A stretch of 15,351 nucleotides of DNA from an uncultured Clostridia bacterium (GCA_949289715.1 CASEPJ010000123.1:1-15351), one strand, 5' to 3'; positions 1 to 7,685 are shown, numbered from the stretch's first letter. Numbers and translations: made by a program. The notes: generated by a model from the sequence alone, not told the origin.

Positions 1-38
1 CACAATCTAGCATTCTAGCCAACTGAACTATACCCACC
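1..38 (-). tRNA. tRNA-His (GTG anticodon), 5' part only, cut by the left window edge
   Basis: Read on the minus strand, the gene begins at 38 with the extra G at position -1 that marks histidine tRNAs. An acceptor strand, a D-stem pair (GTTC/GAAT) around a D-loop with GG, and the 5' half of the anticodon arm follow. The last bases in the window are CTAGATTGTG, so GTG at positions 1-3 is the anticodon. The 3' half lies outside the window. It is the last of three tRNAs read leftward, four bases after tRNA-Arg. Confidence 0.88.
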
Positions 39-42
39 ATAA

Positions 43-119
43 TGGCGAGCCAGGAGGGATTCGAACCCCCGACCTACGGCTTAGAAGGCCGTTGCTCTAT
101 CCTGCTGAGCTACTGACCC
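43..119 (-). tRNA. tRNA-Arg (TCT anticodon)
   Basis: A complete cloverleaf is readable on the minus strand. The acceptor strands GGGTCAG and CTGGCTC pair with two G-U wobbles. The D-stem is GCTC/GAGC, the anticodon stem ACGGC/GCCGT encloses loop CTTCTAA (anticodon TCT at 83-85), and the T-arm carries TTCGAAT. The discriminator base is G, and CCA is encoded at 43-45. It decodes AGA/AGG arginine codons, which AT-rich genomes use heavily. It is the middle gene of the Gly-Arg-His operon, 31 bases from tRNA-Gly. Confidence 0.96.
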
Positions 120-150
120 AAAACAAGGACCGTAAATTACGCACTATTAT

Positions 151-225
151 TGGAGCGGGTGATGGGAATCGAACCCACACAACCAGCTTGGAAGGCTGGA
201 ATTCTAACCATTGAACTACACCCGC
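151..225 (-). tRNA. tRNA-Gly (TCC anticodon)
   Basis: A complete cloverleaf is readable on the minus strand. The acceptor strands GCGGGTG and CACCCGC pair perfectly. The D-arm is GTTC/GAAT, the anticodon stem CCAGC/GCTGG encloses loop CTTCCAA (anticodon TCC at 190-192), and the T-arm carries TTCGATT. The discriminator base is T, and CCA is encoded at 151-153. It is the first gene of the three-tRNA operon and sits about 48 bases after the predicted transcription start. Confidence 0.97.
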
Positions 226-279
226 AAATAAATTCCCCATCAACGCAAAATGACGATTGCGAATTTACAATGCTGTAGT

Positions 280-308
280 ATTTTAGCATAAACGCAATTC
301 TTTGTCAA
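280..308 (-). promoter_or_regulatory. Sigma-A promoter of the tRNA operon
   Basis: On the minus strand a perfect -35 box TTGACA (303-308) is followed by a 17-base spacer and -10 box TAAAAT (280-285). This is close to the full consensus and points leftward into tRNA-Gly at 225, with a predicted start near 273. It lies just past the stop codon of the phosphodiesterase gene (320), so the tRNAs do not depend on read-through from that gene. Confidence 0.85.
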
Positions 309-319
309 ATAAAATTACA

Positions 320-781
320 TTAAATTTTTACTATTTTGGGAAATATTTTATTGTTCTCAATTATTGCATAACAATATGTTCTTTCAAAATTATATAAGCT
401 ACCGGGATTTATAAAAAATAAATTTCCGTTTCTTTCTATTGAAGGAACGTGAGTATGCCCGTATAAAACCACGTCGGCTTGAGCCTCATTTGCACGGAAA
501 CTTAAGTTTGTTAAGTCGTTTTTAACTCTATATCGATGCCCGTGCGTAATTAAAAATTTTTTTCCGCCGATATCTTTTATAATTTCGCTATCTCCGAAAG
601 ACACGTCACAATTTCCTTTTACTCTTATTAGTTTATCTTTAAGTTCATCGGCAAACATATTCATATCGGTTAAATAATCTCCTAAATGAATGACAAAATC
701 ACTTTCGAACATAATGTTTTTCAATGAATTCAAAGTGCTTACATTTCCGTGAGAATCGGAAACAATCAATAATTTAATCAT
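320..781 (-). CDS. YfcE/MJ0936-family metallophosphoesterase (phosphodiesterase)
   Basis: This 153-residue protein has all the calcineurin-like phosphoesterase motifs that bind two metal ions: D9-x-H11 in SDSHGN, G34-D35, G56-N57-x-D59, the T79-H80-G81-H82 block, and G108-H109-T110-H111 near the end, then NPGS. Its size and motif order match the small YfcE/MJ0936 family. Members cleave phosphodiesters such as bis-pNPP in vitro, and their natural substrate is usually unknown. No signal peptide is visible, so it should be cytoplasmic. Its start codon overlaps the stop of the upstream rdgB gene as ATGA (778-781), with only a weak AAGG ahead of it, so translation is probably coupled to rdgB. No terminator hairpin is visible after its stop. 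The family call is firm; the substrate is not. Confidence 0.9.
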   Translation of the reverse strand: MIKLLIVSDSHGNVSTLNSLKNIMFESDFVIHLGDYLTDMNMFADELKDKLIRVKGNCDVSFGDSEIIKDIGGKKFLITHGHRYRVKNDLTNLSFRANEAQADVVLYGHTHVPSIERNGNLFFINPGSLYNFERTYCYAIIENNKIFPKIVKI

Positions 782-1374
782 ACCTTACCATTTATTACTT
801 CTTTTAATTTTTTATATAACAAACGCAAAGCCTTTCCTCTGTGACTGATTTTATTTTTCTCCTCTACCGATGCCTCTGCAAAACTTTTTTTAAGCTCATA
901 TGAATAAAAAACAGGATCGTACCCGAAACCGCCTTCGCCTTTTCTTTCGTATAATATTTCGCCTTCGGCAGTACCCACTGCGGAAAGAAACTTACCTTCG
1001 GGGAAATATAAGACTACACAGCTAACGAACCTTGCCTGCCTGTTTTTAACGTCTTTCATATTTAAAAGCAGTTTATCTATGTTTTTTTCGTCGTTCGTGT
1101 TTTCTCCGCCATAACGAGCGGAATATATACCCGGTGCCCCGTTTAATGCGTCAACCACAAGACCGGAATCATCCGACAATGCGACACTTTGAGTAAATTC
1201 ACTGATAGTTCTTGCTTTTTTGAATGCATTTTCAAAAAATGTTGTGCCATCTTCTACCACATCGATGTTACAGCCGGCTTCTTTCATAGATATAATTTCA
1301 TCAAATTTGTTTTTGAAAATATCTTTTATTTCTTTAATTTTTCCGCTGTTGTTGCTTGCTATAATCAATTTCAT
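778..1374 (-). CDS. rdgB: XTP/dITP diphosphatase (non-canonical purine NTP pyrophosphatase, RdgB/HAM1)
   Basis: This 198-residue protein has the standard RdgB/Ham1 layout: S7-N-N-S-G-K12 near the N-terminus, the catalytic LSDDSGL block with D68/D69, A80-P-G-I-Y-S-A-R-Y directly after it, G148-G-F-G-Y-D-P154, and S177-H-R-G-K-A182 near the C-terminus. The enzyme hydrolyses XTP, dITP and ITP to monophosphates and pyrophosphate, which keeps deaminated purines out of DNA and RNA. It is cytoplasmic. The ATG start has a GGAG five bases upstream. The stop overlaps the start of the YfcE-like gene, so the two form a small operon. It lies after the ispH-rpsA terminator and so probably has its own promoter (see 1393-1421). 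Length and motifs are normal, and nothing is missing. Confidence 0.97.
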   Translation of the reverse strand: MKLIIASNNSGKIKEIKDIFKNKFDEIISMKEAGCNIDVVEDGTTFFENAFKKARTISEFTQSVALSDDSGLVVDALNGAPGIYSARYGGENTNDEKNIDKLLLNMKDVKNRQARFVSCVVLYFPEGKFLSAVGTAEGEILYERKGEGGFGYDPVFYSYELKKSFAEASVEEKNKISHRGKALRLLYKKLKEVINGKV

Positions 1375-1392
1375 AATAACTCCGATATTATG

Positions 1393-1421
1393 TTTAAAAG
1401 TCAGTTTTAATTGAATATCAA
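1393..1421 (-). promoter_or_regulatory. Candidate promoter of rdgB-yfcE
   Basis: On the minus strand, TTGATA (1416-1421) is separated by 17 bases from TTTAAA (1393-1398), giving five and four matches to the sigma-A boxes. It sits between the ispH-rpsA terminator and the rdgB start, where a promoter is expected. The -10 box is poor and the region is AT-rich, so this is only a candidate. Confidence 0.4.
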
Positions 1422-1470
1422 AGAATTATCTTATTCAAAAGCAAACTAACTATTTTTAAAATGATTCGTT

Positions 1471-1531
1471 AAAAAACGACGGACTTTCGAAAATTGCCGA
1501 CAATAAGCAAATTATATTCGAAAATCCGCCG
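1471..1531 (-). terminator. Rho-independent terminator after ispH-rpsA
   Basis: Two 15-base arms (1477-1491 and 1517-1531) pair along their full length in the minus-strand RNA, with two G-U wobbles. Six Us (1471-1476) follow directly. The loop is long at 25 bases and contains its own short TTGC/GCAA pairing. It begins 29 bases past the ispH-rpsA stop and closes the large housekeeping group. Confidence 0.82.
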
Positions 1532-1559
1532 CTAAATGGTTTTAAATTCTTAATTGATA

Positions 1560-3779
1560 TTATTCTTCTGAAGTTTCAGCCTGTTCTGCGGCCTCTTTAA
1601 CTTTTTTTGATTTTTTAGGTTTTTCCGTTTTTTCTTCTTCTGAAGATTCCTGTTCGAAGTTGAGTTCGAGTCCGCCGAGTAAATCTTTAATGGACGCTCC
1701 CGAATTTCCGCCTATATATTCTTTGGGAAGGTCATCGTCCTCTTTCTTTCTTCTAGGTCTTTCGGTAACTTTTTTCTCTTTCTTCTCGGATTTTTCAACT
1801 TTTTCCTCTTTTTCCGGAACTATTTTAACTTCGGGTTCGGGTTGCAAAGCTTTAATGGAAATATTCATTTTCTTTGCAACGGGGTCAACGCTTAATACCA
1901 TAGCTTCTACTTCGTCGCCTACGTTTACGGCTTCGGTAACCGAACCTATCCAATTATGAGAAATTTCGGAAACGTGGACTAAAGCGTCTATTCCTTTTTC
2001 GATTTCTACAAAAGCACCGAAAGGTGCGATTCTGACGATTTTACCTTTAACTACACTGCCAACGGGATATTTTTCCGCTGCAAGCTCCCAAGGTTTAGGT
2101 TGAAGCTGTTTATAACCTAAGGAAACTTTTTTAGTTTCGGGATCAGCTTTTAATACTATAAAATTATAATCCTTGTTCAATTCCAAAACATCGGAAGGTT
2201 TTTCGATTCTTGTCCAAGAAAGATCGGTTATGTGAGCAAGACAGTCAAACCCGTTGACTCTTACGAAAGCACCGAATTCGGTCATTCTCTGAACTCTTCC
2301 GGTTACTACCTGACCAACTTCCACCGTTGAGAAAAATTCTTCTTCTCTCTTTGCTTTTTCGGCTTCGGCAGCAGCTTTTTTCTGTGCTCTTTCTTCTTCT
2401 AAAATTACCTTTTGAGAAGCGATTAACTCCCTCTTCATAGAACCGTTTTCATTTGTTTCTTCCACAACGTTGATAACACGCAAACGCAACGTCTGATTTT
2501 CGTATTCCTTAAGTTTTTCCTGAGGAACGAATCCCAAACGAATGTGTGACGAAGGAACGAAAACTTTATAATTTCCAATTCTTCCGAAAAGACCGCCTTT
2601 CCCTGCCGACAAAGGCAAGGTAAATTCCGCACCCGATTTAATAGCTTCGATTTTCAATTCAACGTCCTTTAAAGAATCCACTGCTTTTTTGGAAACAATG
2701 AATTTTTCCTTATCGTAGGACATAACTTTAACTTTTACATCCGTACCGATAACAAAGTCCGCAGGATTATATTCTCCGCTTAAAACCGCTTCTTCTTTGG
2801 GAATAAAGCCGTCTTTTTTTGCACCCAATCCCACAACGACTCCCGTTTCGTCAGCCGAAACAATCGTTGCGTTAACGGTTTGACCAATTTTAATGTCGTT
2901 TATGGAACCCATTACGTCATCCATGGTCATTTCTTTTTCATTTGCATTTGCCTGTTCTGTCATAGAATTTAAAACCTCCATAATTAACCCGTCGGGAGCA
3001 GAAGCACCCGCTACAACACCGGTTCTGATAAATTTTTTTATATCGCACGAAGATACTTCGTTTGGTTTACTTATTAAAAAAACATTGGCGCATTTCGATT
3101 TGCAAACTTCGTAAAGTTTCATGGTGTTTGAACTTTTCCTGTCTCCCACAACCACCATAGCGTCACTGTTTGCGGCAAGCTCTGCCGCTTCTTTTTGCTG
3201 CATAGAAGTAGTATAGCAAATTGTATTAAATATTTCAAGTGTTTTTATACATTTTCCTTTAATAATTTTAACAATTTCGCTATATTTTTCATAATTAAAG
3301 GTAGTTTGCACAACTACACAGGTCTTTTGTGGATAATTTAAATTTTCGGCGTCTGCCGTATTATTGATTATAATTGCCGTATTATCACACCAGCCGTTTA
3401 TTCCTATCACTTCGGGATGAGCAGCTTCTCCTATAATTATAATGGAATATCCTTGCAAATAATATTTTTCTACTATTTTATGAATTTTTTTAACAAACGG
3501 ACAGGTAGCGTCTATGAGTTCGATTCCCATTTTTTCCGCTTTGTCGAAAATCGCCTTACTTTCTCCGTGAGAACGAATAATTACTTTTTCTTGTGGAAGT
3601 ATCTCCTCAAGAGAAGAAACCGACCTTATACCTGCGGCTTTAAGTTCTTCTATAACCCTGTTATTGTGTATTATTTCTCCCAACACTGCGGCGGTACCCG
3701 CTTTACAATTCATTGCAATAGAAACCGCTTTCTTTACGCCGAAACAAAAACCGGCATGTTCCGCAACCGTAATTTTCAA
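1560..3779 (-). CDS. ispH-rpsA: Bifunctional 4-hydroxy-3-methylbut-2-enyl diphosphate reductase (IspH) / 30S ribosomal protein S1 fusion
   Basis: This is one 739-residue frame. Residues 1-275 are IspH, the last enzyme of the MEP isoprenoid pathway, which makes IPP and DMAPP. Its three [4Fe-4S] cysteines are C12 (GFCFGV), C93 (DATCPFV) and C188; H38, H71, H121, E123 and the S216-S-N-T block are also present. Residues about 297-365, 375-455, 487-555 and 572-645 are four S1 RNA-binding repeats; the last two carry the clear EFGAFV and PFGAFV motifs. A basic-acidic tail with many K and E residues runs from about 650 to the end. This fusion is known in Clostridia. The start is TTG at 3777-3779, with GAGG six bases upstream and no in-frame ATG before the MKITVAEHAGFCFGV start. 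A terminator follows. The 163-base gap from plsC may hide its own promoter, but none stands out. Confidence 0.95.
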   Translation of the reverse strand: MKITVAEHAGFCFGVKKAVSIAMNCKAGTAAVLGEIIHNNRVIEELKAAGIRSVSSLEEILPQEKVIIRSHGESKAIFDKAEKMGIELIDATCPFVKKIHKIVEKYYLQGYSIIIIGEAAHPEVIGINGWCDNTAIIINNTADAENLNYPQKTCVVVQTTFNYEKYSEIVKIIKGKCIKTLEIFNTICYTTSMQQKEAAELAANSDAMVVVGDRKSSNTMKLYEVCKSKCANVFLISKPNEVSSCDIKKFIRTGVVAGASAPDGLIMEVLNSMTEQANANEKEMTMDDVMGSINDIKIGQTVNATIVSADETGVVVGLGAKKDGFIPKEEAVLSGEYNPADFVIGTDVKVKVMSYDKEKFIVSKKAVDSLKDVELKIEAIKSGAEFTLPLSAGKGGLFGRIGNYKVFVPSSHIRLGFVPQEKLKEYENQTLRLRVINVVEETNENGSMKRELIASQKVILEEERAQKKAAAEAEKAKREEEFFSTVEVGQVVTGRVQRMTEFGAFVRVNGFDCLAHITDLSWTRIEKPSDVLELNKDYNFIVLKADPETKKVSLGYKQLQPKPWELAAEKYPVGSVVKGKIVRIAPFGAFVEIEKGIDALVHVSEISHNWIGSVTEAVNVGDEVEAMVLSVDPVAKKMNISIKALQPEPEVKIVPEKEEKVEKSEKKEKKVTERPRRKKEDDDLPKEYIGGNSGASIKDLLGGLELNFEQESSEEEKTEKPKKSKKVKEAAEQAETSEE

Positions 3780-3942
3780 AATTTACCTCAGCTTTTAATA
3801 TTTGATTTCCTATAAGTTAATTTTAAAATCTTAAAAAGAATATTTAATAAATTTTTTATATTTTTAATATAAAATAACGTTTAATAGTTAATTATTTATT
3901 TAAATATAGTTTTAATTTTAAATTAAATAAGCTTTAACATAA

Positions 3943-4566
3943 CTATTTTTTATGTTTATCGTTTTTATAACTAATCAACAGATAATTTTGTCTTAACGAA
4001 TTCATTTCGTTAAATATGATATTTGCCGCCTCGTTTGAAGATTCTTCATCAAGTTTTTTATCCGAATATTGGTTTAAAGACAGGGGTTTACCTATAATTA
4101 AAGTATTGAATCTTAAAAATTGAGGCCTTTTTAACAACATCATGGGAATAACGGGAGCATTCCCTTTAACGGCAAAAAAAACGGCTCCGTTTTTAATGTG
4201 CTGAAGTTCATCTCCCCCCGATTTATTTCTAGTTCCCTCGGGAAAAATCGCCAAATATTTATCGTCTTTCAATATTTTAAGCCCCTGCCTTATTGCAGAC
4301 AAATCCGGCTTTTCTCTGTCAACGGGAAACCCGTTAAGTTTGGTAAGCAGCAATTTAAGAAATTTATTTTTAAAAAGTTCCTTTTTGCCCATAAAATTGA
4401 GCGGTTTTTTTATATTCACCCCAAGTACCGCAACATCCACCATTCTGTAATGATTACACACCAAAACCGCCTTGCCCTTTGGCAGATTTTCTTTTCCTAT
4501 AACTTTGGTAGGATAAAAGAGTTTAATAAAAGGCCAAATCAAAATTCTGCAAAACTTATAAAACAT
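3943..4566 (-). CDS. plsC: 1-acyl-sn-glycerol-3-phosphate acyltransferase (PlsC/LPLAT family)
   Basis: This 207-residue protein has the acyltransferase signature NHYRMVD (H39-x4-D44, the catalytic pair), the GFPVDR block at 79-84 and the FPEGTRNKSG substrate-binding block at 108-117. A hydrophobic N-terminal stretch (about residues 5-19) probably anchors it to the inner face of the membrane. Members move an acyl chain onto the sn-2 position of lysophosphatidic acid to give phosphatidic acid, the precursor of the phospholipids. The ATG shares one base with the cmk stop (TGATG at 4564-4568), so translation is probably coupled. The order cmk–plsC–ispH/rpsA is a familiar clostridial neighbourhood. 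The exact acceptor is inferred from the family; other LPLAT members use different lysolipids. Confidence 0.9.
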   Translation of the reverse strand: MFYKFCRILIWPFIKLFYPTKVIGKENLPKGKAVLVCNHYRMVDVAVLGVNIKKPLNFMGKKELFKNKFLKLLLTKLNGFPVDREKPDLSAIRQGLKILKDDKYLAIFPEGTRNKSGGDELQHIKNGAVFFAVKGNAPVIPMMLLKRPQFLRFNTLIIGKPLSLNQYSDKKLDEESSNEAANIIFNEMNSLRQNYLLISYKNDKHKK

Positions 4567-5222
4567 CAGATATTCAACCTCTCAAGAATATAGTCTCTCA
4601 CCTGTTCTTTTGTCATATTGCTGCTATCTATAAAAACTGCATCATCCGCTTGTTTTAAGGGAGCAAAATCACGGTGCGTATCGTTATAATCCCTCTGAAT
4701 TATATCGTTATATAGGGTATCGAAATTACATTCCGCTCCTTTTTCCTTTAATTCCTTAAATCTTCTTTCGGCACGAACTTTTACTGATGCCGTTAGATAA
4801 AATTTATTTTTACAATTCGGGAGGACATAAGTACCTATATCCCTGCCGTCTAAAACAACAGAGGTTTTCGCTGCGATTTTTCTCTGCATGTCCACAAGTT
4901 TTATACGCACTTGTTTATGCTTAGAAATATCGCTTGCCGCTTTGCTTATTTTATGTTCTCTGATTTGCATTGAAACGTCTTCTCCGTTCAAAAGCGTTAT
5001 TTGCGTTCCGTTTTTATATAGAACGTCAACATTTATTTCAGGGAGAATTTTCTTCACCTCCCGTTCGTCTTCCGGATTTATTCCTTTTCTTAAAGCATAA
5101 AGCCCGCAAGCTCTGTACATAGCACCGGTATCCAAATATAGAATGTCGAGTTTTTCGGCAACTGCTTTGGCCACAGTGCTTTTACCAGCACCAGACGGCC
5201 CGTCAATGGCAATATTTATCAT
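4566..5222 (-). CDS. cmk: Cytidylate kinase
   Basis: This 218-residue protein starts with the P-loop G8-P-S-G-A-G-K14-S-T, followed by LDTGAMYR, which binds the nucleotide monophosphate. It then has the DGRDIGTYVLP block, the ASVKVRAERR lid region, and the RDYNDTHRDFAPLKQADDAVFIDSS stretch typical of bacterial CMP kinases. It phosphorylates CMP and dCMP with ATP in the cytoplasm to feed CTP and dCTP synthesis. The ATG has GGGAGG ten bases upstream, a slightly long spacing. It overlaps plsC by one base downstream, and a 141-base AT-rich gap separates it from the flavoprotein gene upstream; no hairpin terminator is visible in that gap. Length and motifs are normal. Confidence 0.96.
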   Translation of the reverse strand: MINIAIDGPSGAGKSTVAKAVAEKLDILYLDTGAMYRACGLYALRKGINPEDEREVKKILPEINVDVLYKNGTQITLLNGEDVSMQIREHKISKAASDISKHKQVRIKLVDMQRKIAAKTSVVLDGRDIGTYVLPNCKNKFYLTASVKVRAERRFKELKEKGAECNFDTLYNDIIQRDYNDTHRDFAPLKQADDAVFIDSSNMTKEQVRDYILERLNI

Positions 5223-5363
5223 AAATCGTAATCCTCCCTGAAAATTCCTTTTAGCTGCTTTTTAATAACTTTTTTTAAAATTTTTTTGCGCCCTTTTAAC
5301 AAACCAATATTTTTATAAATTTTTTACCTTTTTTATATTTTAATTTTTTTATTGCGTAAAATT

Positions 5364-6578
5364 TTACAATGCGCAATTAATTCCCGCAAGATAGCCCGTA
5401 GAAAGCGCTATTTGAATATTAAACCCGCCTGTCAAAGCGTCTACGTCTATCATCTCCCCCGCAAAAAATAAACCGTTTACTAATTTGCTCTCCATAGTTT
5501 TGGGATTAATTTCCTCAACAGCTACCCCTCCTGAGGTAATAATTCCCTCCTTTATACTGCCGAGAGATTTAAACGACAAAGGAAATTTTTTTATTAACTC
5601 TACAAATACATTCCTTTCCCCTTTGGTGATAGAATTGACCGTTTTATAAGGATCTATCCCGCTTAATTCGACCACTACGGGAATCAAAGATTTAGGAAAA
5701 AGCCCTCCTATTGCATTGATAAAATGTTTGTTTTTGTTCTCCTCGAAATCTCTCAAAACCCGTTTTTCGAGGGTTAGCATATCCAATGCAGGTTTTAAGT
5801 CCAAATAAATTTCTTCAACGCTGTCCCTGTTGATTTTACTGGATATTGTCAGAGTTATGGGTCCTGAAATTCCCGTATGGGTAAAAAGCATTTCGCCGAA
5901 TTCACGAAATATATTTTTTTGCGTTTTACAACATAGCGTAACATTTTTTAAAGAGAGTCCCGCAAGTCGGGAACAAAACTCGTCTTTAAGTTCTATCGGT
6001 ACCAGTGCGGGGAAAAAAGGAGTAACAGTATGGCCCAAATCTTTTATTATTTCGAAAATTTCTCCCGTGCTTCCCGTTGCCGGATAACTCACTCCTCCGC
6101 AAGCAACAACCAGCTTGTCGCATTGAATATTATTTCCGTTGGCAACAATTGCCGATATTCTGTTTTGATTTAATACAATGCGGTTTAAAGTGCAATCGGT
6201 TATAACATTAACTTTCGCTTTGTCAAGAGCTTTTTTAAATGCTTTTATAACATCGCTTGATTTGTCGCTGACGGGAAAAACTCTGCCGCCCCTTTCGGTT
6301 TTTAAAGGGGTGTTGAAACTTTCTATAAAATCTATACTGTCCTGCGGCATAAATGCGTTAAAAGCTTTATATAAAAATCTCGGATTTCTTACCACATTGT
6401 TAATCAGAATATTTTTATCGCAATTGTTTGTAAGATTACATCTTCCTTTTCCGGTAATAAAAAGTTTCTTGCCTAATTTTTCGTTTTTTTCAATTAATGT
6501 AACATCCCCGCCCGATTGTGCCGCCCAATAAGCCGCCATCATACCGGCTGGTCCGCCGCCTACAACAATAACTTTCAT
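5364..6578 (-). CDS. NAD(P)/FAD-dependent oxidoreductase, HI0933/BaiN-like flavoprotein
   Basis: This 404-residue protein opens with the Rossmann FAD motif GGGPAGMMAA (7-16), with E30 placed to bind the ribose. The family-specific GKGRCNLTN follows at 43-51. Further on are the VACGGVSYPATGSTGE block, FTHTGISGP, and the C-terminal TSGGVAVEEINPKTMESK and FFAGEMIDVDALTGGFNIQIALSTG blocks that complete the FAD site. This is the HI0933/YhiN/BaiN family of soluble flavoproteins. Its true reaction is mostly unknown; one clostridial relative, BaiN, was linked to bile-acid dehydroxylation, but that should not be carried over here. The start overlaps the surE stop by four bases (ATGA, 6575-6578), so the two are coupled. 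The family is clear and the function is not. Confidence 0.92.
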   Translation of the reverse strand: MKVIVVGGGPAGMMAAYWAAQSGGDVTLIEKNEKLGKKLFITGKGRCNLTNNCDKNILINNVVRNPRFLYKAFNAFMPQDSIDFIESFNTPLKTERGGRVFPVSDKSSDVIKAFKKALDKAKVNVITDCTLNRIVLNQNRISAIVANGNNIQCDKLVVACGGVSYPATGSTGEIFEIIKDLGHTVTPFFPALVPIELKDEFCSRLAGLSLKNVTLCCKTQKNIFREFGEMLFTHTGISGPITLTISSKINRDSVEEIYLDLKPALDMLTLEKRVLRDFEENKNKHFINAIGGLFPKSLIPVVVELSGIDPYKTVNSITKGERNVFVELIKKFPLSFKSLGSIKEGIITSGGVAVEEINPKTMESKLVNGLFFAGEMIDVDALTGGFNIQIALSTGYLAGINCAL

Positions 6579-7315
6579 CTTAACTTTTCCAACGCTTTAT
6601 AATCAGTTAAATCCATATTCAACGGAGTTATAGTAATATAACCTTTTTTACTCCATTCCACATCGCAATCGGGAAGATTATCCTCTACGTCTATAGGGTC
6701 TCCTATAAGAAGATAAGCCTCTTCTTTTTCATCTATTAACCTCATTTCGTAATGATCGGAATATTTTCTTATTCCCAAAGGTGTAAATTTTACCCCTTTA
6801 ATATCTTTCTTTTCTAAATTCGGTACATTTATGTTATACGTTATTTGAGTAGAAAAATCCGTTTTCTCAATAAAATCCGCAGCAAATTCGGCAGCGGGTA
6901 AAAAGTTTATGTTTTCCCACGAAGTGCAAGAAATTGCTATGGATGAAATTCCCATAACTTTACCCTCCAACGCCGCAGCGCATGTGCCCGAATAAAAAAC
7001 GTCGGTACCCAAATTAGGTCCGTGGTTTATTCCGGAAACAATCAAATCGAAATTAAAATCAAAAAGATGGTGCACGCCGAATTTCACGCAATCGGCCGGG
7101 CACCCCCCGAAAGAATACGCCTTTTTAGCATAAGGGAAATTATTTATTTCAAAAAATTTAAGCGGTCTTGTATAAATTATGCAGTGAGCAACGCCGCTTC
7201 TTTCCCCGTCCGGAGCCACAACATAAATTTCGTGTCCCCTTTTTCCGAGTTCTTTTGCAACGGATTTTATACCTTCGGCATTAATTCCGTCATCGTTTAC
7301 CAATAAAATTTTCAA
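6575..7315 (-). CDS. surE: 5'/3'-nucleotidase SurE
   Basis: This 246-residue protein has the SurE signatures: NDDGINAEGI at the N-terminus with metal ligands D8 and D9, the PDGERSGVAH loop with S40, GGCPADCVKFG, and SGINHGPNLGTDVFYSGTCAAALEG with metal ligand N97. It is a cytoplasmic metal-dependent phosphatase that acts on nucleoside monophosphates. The start is not ATG: the codon giving the family-normal MKILLVNDDG is TTG (7313-7315), with AAAGGA (7326-7331) ten bases upstream. The preceding codon is ATT, a rare start whose spacing of seven would be closer to ideal, so initiation could be at either. It is the first gene of the housekeeping group and lies about 90 bases downstream of a strong promoter. 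Its stop overlaps the flavoprotein start. Confidence 0.95.
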   Translation of the reverse strand: MKILLVNDDGINAEGIKSVAKELGKRGHEIYVVAPDGERSGVAHCIIYTRPLKFFEINNFPYAKKAYSFGGCPADCVKFGVHHLFDFNFDLIVSGINHGPNLGTDVFYSGTCAAALEGKVMGISSIAISCTSWENINFLPAAEFAADFIEKTDFSTQITYNINVPNLEKKDIKGVKFTPLGIRKYSDHYEMRLIDEKEEAYLLIGDPIDVEDNLPDCDVEWSKKGYITITPLNMDLTDYKALEKLR

Positions 7316-7380
7316 AATGTTATTTTCCTTTGTATGTTAATTATATTTTATATTAATTTAATTAATTTAAATGAAATAAG

Positions 7381-7415
7381 TTTAAATTATAATCGATAAT
7401 TTTAAATTATAATCG
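7381..7415. repeat. 15-base tandem-like direct repeat duplicating the surE -10 box
   Basis: TTTAAATTATAATCG occurs at 7381-7395 and again at 7401-7415, separated by ATAAT, giving a 20-base period. Read on the minus strand, each copy contains TATAAT (7386-7391 and 7406-7411). Only the upstream copy has a good -35 box. Confidence 0.85.
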
Positions 7416-7433
7416 CTATCATTTATCCGTCAA
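7406..7433 (-). promoter_or_regulatory. Sigma-A promoter of the surE operon
   Basis: On the minus strand, TTGACG (7428-7433) is separated by 16 bases from a perfect TATAAT (7406-7411). The predicted start lies near 7400, giving a leader of about 85 bases before the surE TTG. No other stretch upstream of surE scores as well by eye. Confidence 0.7.
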
Positions 7434-7668
7434 ATTTAAAATTAATCTAATATATAAAATTCATCTAATTCCTATAATTTAAAATAATCTTTATTTAAAA
7501 TAACCGTTCAATTCGTAATTTTATACAAAAAATATAAAACAATCCGTTTTTGTTATTAATATCTTTTTTGCTATTATTTTTTTAATAATTTGTTAAAACC
7601 GTTCAATTTTTATAAATATATTTGCGGTAATTGATTCCCGTTAAAATTTTTAAAAATCTGTATTTATA

Positions 7669-7685
7669 AAGCTATAAAATAGCTT
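7669..7685 (-). terminator. Weak candidate terminator hairpin after the ZIP gene
   Basis: AAGCTAT and ATAGCTT form a 7-bp stem with a 3-base loop, 33 bases past the ZIP stop. The stem is AT-rich and the run of Us comes only after about ten bases, so this is a weak terminator at best. Confidence 0.25.

Noticed and set aside
1660..1959. Plus-strand serine- and phenylalanine-rich frame opposite ispH-rpsA
   Set aside because: It mirrors the Lys/Glu-rich S1 tail on the other strand and has no ribosome binding site or family match.
3417..3815. Plus-strand 132-codon frame opposite IspH
   Set aside because: It lies antisense to conserved IspH motifs, has a biased Phe/Tyr/Asn composition, and looks like a shadow frame.
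5351..5376. Palindrome TTGCG...CGCAA around the flavoprotein stop as a terminator
   Set aside because: On the gene's strand it is followed by As, not Us, and it overlaps the last codons, so it does not look like a terminator.
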